Origin: Candidatus Babelota bacterium
GTDB taxonomy: Bacteria; JAGOBX01
Assembly (NCBI GenBank): GCA_017999075.1
Contig: JAGOBX010000129.1
Span: 1-8,621 of the forward strand
Reading direction: 5' to 3'
DNA length: 8,621 nucleotides
Below, piece by piece: positions 1-7,007 of this stretch. Both the position numbers and the translations under genes were made by a program. Numbering within the stretch: position 1 is the first letter of the stretch; every line of letters begins with the position of its first letter. The notes beneath the pieces were generated by a model, which searched no databases, had not been told where the DNA came from, and was given only the letters and a program-made list of their open reading frames with translations.

Positions 1-655
1 GTCCTATATTATTCCCGATTTTTTCAAGTTTTTTTAAAACATCTTTTTCGGAAACTTCCGCGCATATAGCTCCCATTAAAATCGAACATTTTATCAACGC
101 CGCTGTTTTTTTTAAATGTATCTTGTTTACAACTTCAATTTCATTAATATTTTTATTTTCCAGTATAACATCAAGGGTTTGACCGCCAAGCATTCCTGAC
201 ACTCCTGAATTATATGCCAGCACTTCAATCAGTTTCGAACTTAATTTTACGTCTGAATATTTTGATATGACATAAAAAGCTAATGTAAGCAGACCATCTC
301 CTGCAAGAACAGCTATGTTTTCCCCGAATTTTTTATGATTTGTAAGCTTCCCCCGCCTGTAATCATCATTATCCATACACGGCAAATCATCATGAATTAA
401 TGAATATGTATGTATCATTTCTATTGCGCAGGAAGCAGGCAATGCTTTTTTCAATCCTTTTAATCCGCCAAAAGTTTCCGCTGTCAGCAAAACAAGAAGC
501 GGTCTTAATCTCTTGCCTCCTGCCAACACCGAATATCTCATTGATTCAAATATAATAGAAATATCCTCATTTGAACATTTCAAATATCTGTCTAAATTTT
601 TTTCTATAAGAATTTTACGGCCGGCAAAATAATTTTCAATGGATTGTTTAATCAT
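1..655 (-). CDS. ispA: Polyprenyl diphosphate synthase, farnesyl/geranylgeranyl type (C-terminus cut by window edge)
   Basis: Condenses allylic diphosphates with isopentenyl diphosphate in the cytoplasm to give FPP or GGPP, precursors of the undecaprenyl carrier lipid. The 218 visible codons show GGKRLRP at residues 46-52, the first aspartate-rich motif DDLPCMD at 89-95 preceded by TYSLIH, an RRG just after it, GGQTLD at about 157-162 and KTAAL at about 183-187. The two extra residues within DDxxxxD are typical of bacterial (type II) FPP synthases. The second aspartate-rich motif and about 75 residues lie beyond position 1. The ATG at 655 is chosen because GAGGG (661-665) sits 5 nt upstream. 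An in-frame ATG at 667 overlaps the mtgA stop as TAATG but lacks such a site. Co-transcription with mtgA is very likely. FPP versus GGPP specificity cannot be settled here. Confidence 0.93.
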   Translation of the reverse strand, partial: MIKQSIENYFAGRKILIEKNLDRYLKCSNEDISIIFESMRYSVLAGGKRLRPLLVLLTAETFGGLKGLKKALPASCAIEMIHTYSLIHDDLPCMDNDDYRRGKLTNHKKFGENIAVLAGDGLLTLAFYVISKYSDVKLSSKLIEVLAYNSGVSGMLGGQTLDVILENKNINEIEVVNKIHLKKTAALIKCSILMGAICAEVSEKDVLKKLEKIGNNIG

Positions 656-660
656 ATTTT

Positions 661-665
661 CCCTC
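661..665 (-). promoter_or_regulatory. Shine-Dalgarno site of ispA, overlapping the mtgA end
   Basis: On the minus strand GAGGG lies 5 nt before the ATG at 655 and begins just after the mtgA TAA stop (667-669). It decides the start at 655 over the in-frame ATG at 667, and it implies translational coupling: ribosomes finishing mtgA cover this site. Confidence 0.75.
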
Positions 666-666
666 A

Positions 667-1410
667 TTATTTTTCTAACTTTACATCATTCGAATATTTT
701 CTTATTACACGTTTTCTTTTCAAAATATAATTTGAATATAATTTATATTTTCTTGGATTCGGAATAATTACTGCAAGAGTAGCTGCCTGCATTGGACTGA
801 GTTTATCCGCAGAAATTTTAAAATATTTTAAAGACGCTACTTCCGCTCCAAATAATCCGTTGCCCCATTCTATGATATTCAAATATATTTCCAGTATTCT
901 ATTTTTACTTAAAAATATTTCAAGCAGTATAGTATAATAAGCTTCAAGAACTTTTCTCAAATAACTTCTACCGGGCCATAAAAATAAATTTTTAGCAAGC
1001 TGCTGAGTTATTGTGCTTCCACCGAACTTTACTTTTTTTGATTTTTTATTTTTAGTTACGGCATTTTTAATTCCTTTAATATCAAATCCGAAATGCTCGT
1101 AAAAATGAGCATCTTCAGCAGCTATTACGGATTTCACAAGATGAGGAGATATTTTATTCATAGGTTTCCACAAGTGATATATTTTTATCTTCTTTTTATT
1201 TTCTGATGATTCATTAATCCTGATTTTCATTAAATTGGTTTTTTTAGGATTAACAAAATTTAAGGATATAACCTGATAAAAAGTAAATAAAATTATAATA
1301 CTTATAATAATTGACAACCATTTAAATGTTTTAAGTAATACAACCTTGTACTTATTTTTGTTTAATTTACCAGATTTAGCATTTTTTTTTGTTTTATTAT
1401 CGTTACCCAT
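667..1410 (-). CDS. mtgA: Monofunctional biosynthetic peptidoglycan glycosyltransferase (GT51)
   Basis: Polymerises lipid II into glycan strands at the outer face of the inner membrane, without a transpeptidase domain. The 247-residue length fits the MtgA family (about 240). Residues 1-30 are lysine-rich and cytoplasmic, and one membrane anchor spans about 31-50. The GT51 motifs follow in order: EDAHFYEHFG (99-108) with the catalytic Glu99, GGSTITQQLAKNLFL (130-144), RKVLE (152-156), ILEIYLNIIEWGNGLFGAE (172-190), and the AATLAVIIPNPRKY region (209-222). The protein ends soon after, with no penicillin-binding domain, so it is not a class A PBP. The SD is weak (GTGAGAAA directly before the ATG). 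The stop overlaps the ispA translation signal. A run of nine A residues lies at codons 7-10. Confidence 0.96.
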   Translation of the reverse strand: MGNDNKTKKNAKSGKLNKNKYKVVLLKTFKWLSIIISIIILFTFYQVISLNFVNPKKTNLMKIRINESSENKKKIKIYHLWKPMNKISPHLVKSVIAAEDAHFYEHFGFDIKGIKNAVTKNKKSKKVKFGGSTITQQLAKNLFLWPGRSYLRKVLEAYYTILLEIFLSKNRILEIYLNIIEWGNGLFGAEVASLKYFKISADKLSPMQAATLAVIIPNPRKYKLYSNYILKRKRVIRKYSNDVKLEK

Positions 1411-1433
1411 TTTCTCACAATAAAAATCTTTCC

Positions 1434-1451
1434 ATTCATTTTTTAATGAAT
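1434..1451. repeat. Short inverted repeat at the mtgA transcription start
   Basis: The arms ATTCATT (1434-1440) and AATGAAT (1445-1451) are perfect complements separated by TTTT. The repeat overlaps the -10 box and predicted start region of the mtgA promoter. It could be an operator or form a small hairpin at the mRNA 5' end. It is AT-rich, so chance is also possible. Confidence 0.4.
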
Positions 1452-1478
1452 ATTAAAATGAAAAAAAATAAAAGACAA
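1450..1478 (-). promoter_or_regulatory. Predicted sigma-70-type promoter for mtgA-ispA
   Basis: On the minus strand, -35 TTGTCT (1473-1478) and -10 TAATAT (1450-1455) are separated by 17 bases. This predicts a start near 1443 and a leader of about 33 nt before the mtgA ATG. The match is good, but T-rich DNA produces many such boxes. Confidence 0.5.
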
Positions 1479-1509
1479 GAATAATTTATAGGTTACAAAA
1501 AATATTAAC

Positions 1510-1537
1510 TTGATTTTATAAAAGTTTTTAATACAAT
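1510..1537 (+). promoter_or_regulatory. Predicted sigma-70-type promoter for the three-gene cassette, possibly leaderless
   Basis: TTGATT (1510-1515) and TACAAT (1532-1537) are 16 bases apart. The -10 box ends only 10 bases before the ATG at 1548, so the transcript would begin about 4 nt before the start codon, that is, nearly leaderless. An alternative -10 (TATAAA at 1517-1522) would give a leader of about 20 nt, but that leader would also lack a purine-rich SD site. Confidence 0.45.
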
Positions 1538-1547
1538 AATTCTTAAA

Positions 1548-3119
1548 ATGAATAATCGTTTGTTATTTAACCTATTTTTAATATTGTTCATTATTTCAAA
1601 TGCCGAAATTACTTTTTCTTCCGATGAAACAGTCATACATCACAAAACAATTCATTCTTTTAATGTTAATTCATTCATTATTCCAGCAGAAAAAGAATTC
1701 AACTCCAATATTGATATTTTTAAAAAAAATATTGTGGGCAGAATATTAAAAATCATACAAAATTCAGACATTGTATCTATACCTTATCTTAACATACTGC
1801 CTGCTGTAACCGAACCTTTATTTAATATTCCTAAATATATAAATATCTATAAAGAACTAAAAAATATTAATTTTAACAACATCAAATTAACCGTAATTTT
1901 AAAAGAACAATCTGTTCCGGAAAAAAAAATCACATTGAAATTATACAAAAATTTAAATAATGTCATGACTGAAATATATTCTGAAGAATTATCTTCAACT
2001 CTGATACATTCAGATTTGGTTTATACTTTAAAATCAGGGATTTTTAAATTCCAATTATTATTCAATGAAATCGTCATAGGCAGTTCAGAAACTTTTGAAT
2101 TGACAGATTTTGACGACAAAAAAATTAAAATAGAAACTTTTCAGTCAAAATTATTAAAATTAAAATTATTATGCAATGACGGAAAATCTCCTTTAAACGA
2201 AGCATCTGTAGCTTTAAAATATAAAACAGGAGGCATTTTCGAAACAGGAAAAACAAATTCTTCAGGAATAATTGTGTGGAACTCTTCAAAAAAAGAGGAT
2301 TTAAAAATACCTATTTCTGCGGACAATGATTATTTTTTCAATCTTGAAATAATTAATCAGCGTCAGAAAATCAAAACTGAAAAAATCGTTTTTTCCGAAG
2401 AAATAATAAAAAAACAAATTCTAAACATAATCACTGACCAACACCCTCGAAACTATTTTTTAGATAAAAAAATAAAATTAAAAGGGAAAATCTCAGGAGA
2501 TTTTATTGTTAAGAACCTTCCTGTACCTTACATTAAAATAACTTTTTACGAAAAAGAAGTAGGATTTCTGGATTTATACGGCAATGACGCCGGGTTTCTT
2601 AAAATAGGCGAATGTAAATCTTTTTCAGACGGTTCATTCGAACTGGAAAATATTGATGTTGACGATGGGCCTAATCAATCTACAAGAGATATAATTGTTT
2701 CGGCTGAGCTCGAATCAGATTATTTGATTATGTATAATGCTATGTTAGGCACAAAAACAATTTACAGGTATAAAATAGATTTGCAGGAAAACATTTGGCC
2801 TTACAACTCAGAATATGATTTCGGAGAAATAAGTTTAAGTAGTCTGAATTCTGAAAAACCTCTTGCATTATACCAGATAATGCAAAACCAGCTGATTAAT
2901 TTTAAAAATGAAAATCCAATTTTTAACAGAACAATTTTTACCGTGTACCCTGCAACTAAAATATATATGGATGTAAGCGAAGACATTAAATATTTCTATA
3001 GCGATAATATTTTAAAAATTACAAAAAAAGGCGGCGATTATATTTTAAAATACGGATTAACTTCCGACAATATAAATGATTTGCTTAAAGAAGCCGCTAA
3101 TTCAAAAAATCAAAAATGA
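1548..3119 (+). CDS. Secreted protein with transthyretin/carboxypeptidase-regulatory-like beta domains, function unknown
   Basis: I do not recognise this 523-residue protein. Residues 1-19 or so form a signal peptide: Arg4, a hydrophobic stretch to Ile16, then S-N-A as a plausible signal peptidase I site. There is no lipobox cysteine. The rest looks beta-rich. Residues 110-187 resemble a beta-sandwich. Residues 203-245 show the pattern DGKSPLNEASVALKY, then TNSSGIIVW, typical of carboxypeptidase-regulatory-like or Ig-like repeats. Residues 308-430 look like a second, transthyretin-like domain: LKGKI, PVPYIKITFYE, then FSDGSFELENI. The C-terminal part (about 440-523) is mixed alpha/beta. No catalytic motif is visible. 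Its stop overlaps the next start by ATGA (3116-3119), so it is the first gene of an operon. It has no SD site; the ATG at 1548 is chosen because it gives an intact signal peptide. Confidence 0.8.
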   Translation: MNNRLLFNLFLILFIISNAEITFSSDETVIHHKTIHSFNVNSFIIPAEKEFNSNIDIFKKNIVGRILKIIQNSDIVSIPYLNILPAVTEPLFNIPKYINIYKELKNINFNNIKLTVILKEQSVPEKKITLKLYKNLNNVMTEIYSEELSSTLIHSDLVYTLKSGIFKFQLLFNEIVIGSSETFELTDFDDKKIKIETFQSKLLKLKLLCNDGKSPLNEASVALKYKTGGIFETGKTNSSGIIVWNSSKKEDLKIPISADNDYFFNLEIINQRQKIKTEKIVFSEEIIKKQILNIITDQHPRNYFLDKKIKLKGKISGDFIVKNLPVPYIKITFYEKEVGFLDLYGNDAGFLKIGECKSFSDGSFELENIDVDDGPNQSTRDIIVSAELESDYLIMYNAMLGTKTIYRYKIDLQENIWPYNSEYDFGEISLSSLNSEKPLALYQIMQNQLINFKNENPIFNRTIFTVYPATKIYMDVSEDIKYFYSDNILKITKKGGDYILKYGLTSDNINDLLKEAANSKNQK

Positions 3120-3940
3120 TTATATATTTACTTTATGCGTTATATTCATTCTTTTTAATATTTCTGCTTGTTTCATCCGTTCTGCAAATAAAAAAATATT
3201 TTAATTCTACGATCGACGGGTTTATTCATTATGAAAATTCATTAAAAACCATAATTATCCCTCATTCTCTGATTTTACTTATTTCCTTAATAACATTTTT
3301 TGTTTATCTCATAATTTACAATGACCAGACTATTACAATAAAAAGTTTTGGAACAAGCATGATTTTTATTTGTTTTGCTTCAGCAATAAATTTGGTCATA
3401 TATTATTTTCTTTATTATTTTCTTCATAAAAAACTTAAAAACGAAGGATATATCACTATGATCGAACTCGAAGAATCTGAAATTGAACCGAGATATATAA
3501 ACGAACTTTTAAAAAAAGAGTATTTTAATATTGTCAGAAATAATTTAGGCTTACTGTTTATTATATATTTGTTTTTTTTCATATTTCCGACTTCTCTAAT
3601 CGAAGAATCAAAACCAATAATTAAATCCGATGATAAACAGATTGAAGGAAGAAGCATTGTAAAGGATGCTCAGTTTTATGCAGGACAAAACTGGTTCTAC
3701 AAACTTGTAGAAGTAAGAAAAAAATACATTGAAAAACACGGTATTGCAAAATATAAACAGGTGTTCGGAGAAAAAATGGCGCCTATAGAAAGCGACATAA
3801 GAGAATTCGAATTAAAACAGGAAACTTTAAAATTTGAAAAAGAAAACATTGAAAAAGCCAAGGAGCGTATACTATTTTCAACTTATGACCGATTATCAGA
3901 CACTGCTTTACTTGATAAAAAATTTTCAAACCAGCGATGA
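3116..3940 (+). CDS. Four-helix membrane protein with charged C-terminal tail, function unknown
   Basis: This 274-residue protein has hydrophobic segments at about 3-25, 46-69, 79-104 and 142-161. By the positive-inside rule, KK after helix 1 and the lysine-rich 105-141 loop would be cytoplasmic. That puts the N-terminus and the tail of about 110 residues outside the cytoplasm, though the tail itself is charged, so topology is uncertain. Residues 225-252 are strongly helical and Glu/Lys-rich, a possible coiled coil. I recognise no family. The start shares ATGA with the upstream stop and has no SD site, so translation is probably coupled. The 3' end overlaps the following gene by 56 nt in a different frame. 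Its position between a secreted protein and a cytoplasmic nucleotidyltransferase suggests a membrane link in one system; this is inference. Confidence 0.8.
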   Translation: MIIYLLYALYSFFLIFLLVSSVLQIKKYFNSTIDGFIHYENSLKTIIIPHSLILLISLITFFVYLIIYNDQTITIKSFGTSMIFICFASAINLVIYYFLYYFLHKKLKNEGYITMIELEESEIEPRYINELLKKEYFNIVRNNLGLLFIIYLFFFIFPTSLIEESKPIIKSDDKQIEGRSIVKDAQFYAGQNWFYKLVEVRKKYIEKHGIAKYKQVFGEKMAPIESDIREFELKQETLKFEKENIEKAKERILFSTYDRLSDTALLDKKFSNQR

Positions 3941-4955
3941 CCATGCTAAGGAATTATTACAAAAAATTCTTACCGACAAAAATATTATTCATAATATTCT
4001 GTGTTTAATATTTTTTTGCAAAAACACCAATATTCTGAATTTTTCAAAAGAATTATATGATTTACATAAAGATAATTTATTAAGAAATCTTTATATTATA
4101 GGAGAATTAAAAAAAATTTCAAAAAAATGCAATGAATTCAATATAGAAAATCCAGTATTATTAAAAGGCGCATCTTATCTTTTTAAACTTTATAATGCGG
4201 ATTACGGATACAGGATTCTAAGCGATATTGATCTGCTAGCATTGAACCAACATCATAAAACCGAATTGATAAAAATTCTTAAAACAATCGGATATGGATT
4301 CGGTTCAAAATATCAGGAAACCCTAACTAACGGAATAATTAAAATAGATATTCATGACGAATTATTAAATTCAAACAGAATCGAATGGAGAAAATCGCTT
4401 TTTTCAAATATAACAATAAACAAACATATACTTTCAAAATGTTATGAAAATCAATACTTTAATTTTTTAACCGATGACATTGATTTTATTTATTGTTTAT
4501 TTCATTCTGCAATTCATCACGGATTCAACAACATAAAATGGTCAGTTGACGCATATTTATTTATTGAAATGAATCTGGTCAAACCCGATTCAATTTTTAA
4601 AACAATTGAATCATTAAATTTAATAAATGAATTCAGATTCATCTTAACCTGTTTCAATATTGATTTCAAGTTAAGCGAAGACTGGATAAAAATATTCAAC
4701 CTTCCTTATAAAAATAAAATAGTTTCGAAGCTTAAATCGGCTAAAACCAACAAAATAAAATATTCTCAATATATTTTTAATTTTTTGCTGATGAAAAAAA
4801 AAGAACGTTTAAAATATATTGTTTTTTTGATTTTTCCGTCAAAAAAAATACTTAAATTAAAATATTCCGAAAATGACAATATATTAAATCTTTATTTAAA
4901 ACATTTAATTGAAATTATCAAGTCGGCTGTACGAACTATTATTTCAAAACGATAA
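3885..4955 (+). CDS. Nucleotidyltransferase-fold protein, NTP_transf_5 type (PF14907-like)
   Basis: The 356-residue product carries the hallmarks of this family. VLLKGA lies at 91-96. R110 followed by SDIDLL (113-118) supplies a metal-binding Asp pair (D114, D116). A likely third acidic residue is in KIDIHDE (153-159, D155). LFHSAIHHGF (205-214) and KWSVDAYLFIE (218-228) follow. A C-terminal FPSKKILKLKYSE (317-329) matches the usual Pro-Ser...Lys/Arg-Tyr ending. The family is predicted to transfer nucleotides; its substrates are mostly unknown, and members often sit in polysaccharide or peptide biosynthesis loci. The ATG at 3885 is chosen because the N-terminus then begins where the family normally does. 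The frame is open back to 3831 and a TTG at 3834 is the only longer alternative. The only SD-like run (AAGGAG, 3860-3865) is 19 nt away, too far for a standard site. Confidence 0.85.
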   Translation: MTDYQTLLYLIKNFQTSDDHAKELLQKILTDKNIIHNILCLIFFCKNTNILNFSKELYDLHKDNLLRNLYIIGELKKISKKCNEFNIENPVLLKGASYLFKLYNADYGYRILSDIDLLALNQHHKTELIKILKTIGYGFGSKYQETLTNGIIKIDIHDELLNSNRIEWRKSLFSNITINKHILSKCYENQYFNFLTDDIDFIYCLFHSAIHHGFNNIKWSVDAYLFIEMNLVKPDSIFKTIESLNLINEFRFILTCFNIDFKLSEDWIKIFNLPYKNKIVSKLKSAKTNKIKYSQYIFNFLLMKKKERLKYIVFLIFPSKKILKLKYSENDNILNLYLKHLIEIIKSAVRTIISKR

Positions 4956-4960
4956 TTTTA

Positions 4961-6373
4961 TCACAAAATATATTTGCTTAAATCAACATCTTCAACAAGA
5001 TTTTTAAGTTTCTCAGACACAAATTTTTCATCAATTTTAACTGTCTTATTTGCGTATTTATCACAATTAAAAGAAATATCTTCAATAAGTTTTTCCATTA
5101 TAGCATAGAGTCTACGCGCGCCTATATTATCATTTTTCTTATTTACATTATCACAGTATTCAGCAATTTTTGATACTCCGCAATCTTCAAAATCAATATT
5201 GATTTTTTCAACTTTTAACAATGATGTATATTGTTTTATTAATGAATTTTTTGTTTCCATTAAAATCTTGTAGAAATCGTCTTTGGAGAGAGATTTAAGT
5301 TCGACCCTTATTGGAAACCTTCCTTGCAGTTCAGGAATTAAATCAGACGGTTTAGAATAATGAAATGCGCCGGCAGCTATAAATAAAACATGATCGGTTT
5401 TTAAATTTCCATATCTTGTTTTAACAACCGTACCTTCTACAATAGGAAGAATATCGCGCTGAACACCTTCCCGTGACACATTCGGTCCTTTTGAAACTTC
5501 TCCATTTGATATTATTTTATCAATTTCATCTATAAAAATTATTCCTGTATTTTCAGCCAATTTTACTGATTCTTCACATAAAGCTTCCATATCAAGAAGT
5601 TTTTCAATTTCTTCTTCAATAAACATTTTTTTTGCTTTCGAAACCTGAATTTTCTTTTTTTTTGTTTTTTTGGAAAAAGCATTATCAAGCATCTCTTTAA
5701 AATTCATATTAATTTCTTCAAGATCGCTTGTTGCGCTTATTATCCCCATTGAAGATACCATATCCATACCTGGAGCAGATTCTATTTCTATATAATCATT
5801 GTCATATTGTCCCAATTTATATTTTTCTTTTATTTCATCATTTAAATTGACTATTTCTTCTGACTTTAAAACATCTATTTCTATATCATCATTTTTTTTA
5901 GCCGTTTTTTTAGATTTTACGACAGATGCATCTTCATTCTGATTATTTTTTTTAATCAATAACTCCATAATTCTTTCTTCTGCTATTATTTCAGCTTTTT
6001 CTCTAACCTCTTTTTCTTTAATCTGTTTTACAAGACGGTATGCTTCTGATGCAAGATCGCGAATCATTGATTCAACATTTCTCCCCACATATCCTATTTC
6101 TGTAAATTTCGTAGCTTCAATTTTTACAAACGGAGCATTTAAAATATGCGCCATTCGTCTTGCTATTTCAGTTTTCCCAACACCAGTAGGTCCTATCATA
6201 AGTATATTTTTAGGTAAAACTTCTTCTTTAAGCTCATTTGTAAGAAGCATTCGCCTATATCTGTTTCTTATAGCTATAGCTATAGATTTTTTTGCTTCAT
6301 CCTGACCAATAATATATTTATTTAAATGTTTCACAATTTCTTTAGGCATCAAATTCTGATTTTCTAAATTCAT
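4961..6373 (-). CDS. hslU: HslU, ATPase subunit of the HslUV protease
   Basis: AAA+ unfoldase that feeds proteins into the HslV chamber in the cytoplasm. Of 470 residues, the N-terminal LMPKEIVKHLNKYIIGQDEAKK is characteristic. Walker A GPTGVGKT is at 61-68, the substrate-gripping pore motif GYVG at 94-97, the intermediate domain at about 110-245, Walker B IIFIDE at 278-283, and ELQGRFPIRV at 348-357 contains the likely arginine finger. The sensor-2 motif GARRL is at 418-422, and the C-terminal DLSKYIL tail docks into HslV. E. coli HslU is 443 residues; the surplus lies in the intermediate domain, around a Lys/Asn-rich stretch at 141-165. A CCGGAG SD (6379-6384) lies 5 nt before the start. 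It is 13 nt downstream of hslV in the same operon and ends 5 bases from the convergent cassette. Confidence 0.98.
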   Translation of the reverse strand: MNLENQNLMPKEIVKHLNKYIIGQDEAKKSIAIAIRNRYRRMLLTNELKEEVLPKNILMIGPTGVGKTEIARRMAHILNAPFVKIEATKFTEIGYVGRNVESMIRDLASEAYRLVKQIKEKEVREKAEIIAEERIMELLIKKNNQNEDASVVKSKKTAKKNDDIEIDVLKSEEIVNLNDEIKEKYKLGQYDNDYIEIESAPGMDMVSSMGIISATSDLEEINMNFKEMLDNAFSKKTKKKKIQVSKAKKMFIEEEIEKLLDMEALCEESVKLAENTGIIFIDEIDKIISNGEVSKGPNVSREGVQRDILPIVEGTVVKTRYGNLKTDHVLFIAAGAFHYSKPSDLIPELQGRFPIRVELKSLSKDDFYKILMETKNSLIKQYTSLLKVEKINIDFEDCGVSKIAEYCDNVNKKNDNIGARRLYAIMEKLIEDISFNCDKYANKTVKIDEKFVSEKLKNLVEDVDLSKYIL

Positions 6374-6386
6374 GTTAACTCCGGTT

Positions 6387-6917
6387 TTAGTTAATAGTTT
6401 CTATAATAATATTTGAATTAGTATAAATACATAATTCTGCAGTTATTTCAAGTGATTTTTTTACCACATCCTCTGCTGAAAGTTCCGTATTGTTTAAAAG
6501 CGCCTTAGCTGCGCTTAAAGCATAACCTGAACCAGAACCTATTGACACAACATTATCGTCAGGTTCTATAACATCTCCATTTCCTGAAAGCAGAAGCAAA
6601 TCGTCTTTTGTGCATGATATAAGCATAGCTTCCAATCTTCTAAGTATCTTATCGGTGCGCCAATCTTTAGTAAGTTCAACAGCAGCCCGTTTTAAATTTC
6701 CGTCATTTTTTTCAAGATAACCTTCAAATTTCTCAAATAAAGTTAATGCATCAGCAGTAGAACCGGCAAAACCAACAAGAACCTTCCCTCCAAGCAGTTT
6801 TCTTATTTTCCTGGCAGTTGATTTCATTACTATATTTCCAAATGTAACTTGACCGTCTCCGCCTATTGCAGTTATTCCATTTTTTTTTACTGCAATTATT
6901 GTTGTTCCTTTAAACAT
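6387..6917 (-). CDS. hslV: HslV, N-terminal threonine peptidase subunit of HslUV
   Basis: Proteasome-beta-like peptidase forming the double-hexamer core that degrades proteins unfolded by HslU. The 176-residue length equals that of E. coli HslV. MFKG is a short propeptide; removing it exposes Thr1 of [10 protein letters not shown]. Counting from that Thr, Asp17 (GGDGQVTFG) and Lys33 (ARKIRKL) fall at the expected catalytic positions. [30 protein letters not shown] is characteristic, and the C-terminus ends in [10 protein letters not shown]. The start at 6917 is set by a GGAGG 7 nt upstream and by homology. An in-frame ATG at 6971 would add 18 residues that would block propeptide processing as known in the family, so it is not used. 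Confidence 0.98.
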   Translation of the reverse strand: MFKGTTIIAVKKNGITAIGGDGQVTFGNIVMKSTARKIRKLLGGKVLVGFAGSTADALTLFEKFEGYLEKNDGNLKRAAVELTKDWRTDKILRRLEAMLISCTKDDLLLLSGNGDVIEPDDNVVSIGSGSGYALSAAKALLNNTELSAEDVVKKSLEITAELCIYTNSNIIIETIN

Positions 6918-6924
6918 AAAAGAA

Positions 6925-6929
6925 CCTCC
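6925..6929 (-). promoter_or_regulatory. Shine-Dalgarno site of hslV
   Basis: GGAGG on the minus strand, 7 nt before the ATG at 6917. It decides the start against the longer in-frame ATG at 6971, which lacks such a site. Confidence 0.85.
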
Positions 6930-6960
6930 GTACAGAATATTCCAAAGAAAAAACAAACAA

Positions 6961-6987
6961 ATTTTATCCAAAAGTAAAATATCTCAA
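6961..6987 (-). promoter_or_regulatory. Tentative hslVU promoter
   Basis: On the minus strand TTGAGA (6982-6987) and TAAAAT (6961-6966) each match the sigma-70 consensus at five of six positions, but the 15-base spacer is short. The predicted start near 6954 gives a leader of about 37 nt. The -35 box lies within the palindrome at 6981-6993. I also see TTGAAA followed after a short spacer by TCTCATTGA (minus strand), a loose likeness to heat-shock sigma-32 boxes, too weak to call. Confidence 0.3.
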
Positions 6988-7007
6988 TGAGATTAAGAAA
7001 CTGTTTC
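6981..7007. repeat. Two adjacent odd palindromes upstream of hslV
   Basis: ATCTCA-A-TGAGAT (6981-6993) and GAAAC-T-GTTTC (6997-7007) are perfect inverted repeats around a single central base, with centres 15 bases apart. The first overlaps the tentative hslVU -35 box, as a repressor operator would. Neither is CIRCE, the HrcA heat-shock operator. Confidence 0.45.

Noticed and set aside
1382-1390. Nine-base A/T run in mtgA as a phase-variation tract (similar runs at 1921-1929, 4794-4802 and 5655-5663)
   Set aside because: Runs of this length occur in several unrelated genes here, including hslU, and encode ordinary lysine-rich stretches, so they reflect base composition.
2141-2326. Minus-strand open frame inside the secreted-protein gene (others at 2801-2986, 3424-3657 and 4517-4699)
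   Set aside because: They lie wholly opposite convincing genes, have no SD or domain pattern, and are expected in AT-rich sequence with few stops in the antisense frame.
3834-3884. TTG start at 3834 for the nucleotidyltransferase
   Set aside because: It would add 17 basic residues that echo the other reading frame and lengthen the overlap to 107 nt; the domain begins naturally at the ATG at 3885.
6918-6971. Longer hslV start at the ATG at 6971
   Set aside because: It lacks an SD and would put 18 extra residues before the propeptide, whereas the ATG at 6917 has GGAGG at 7 nt and places the catalytic Thr as in known HslV.
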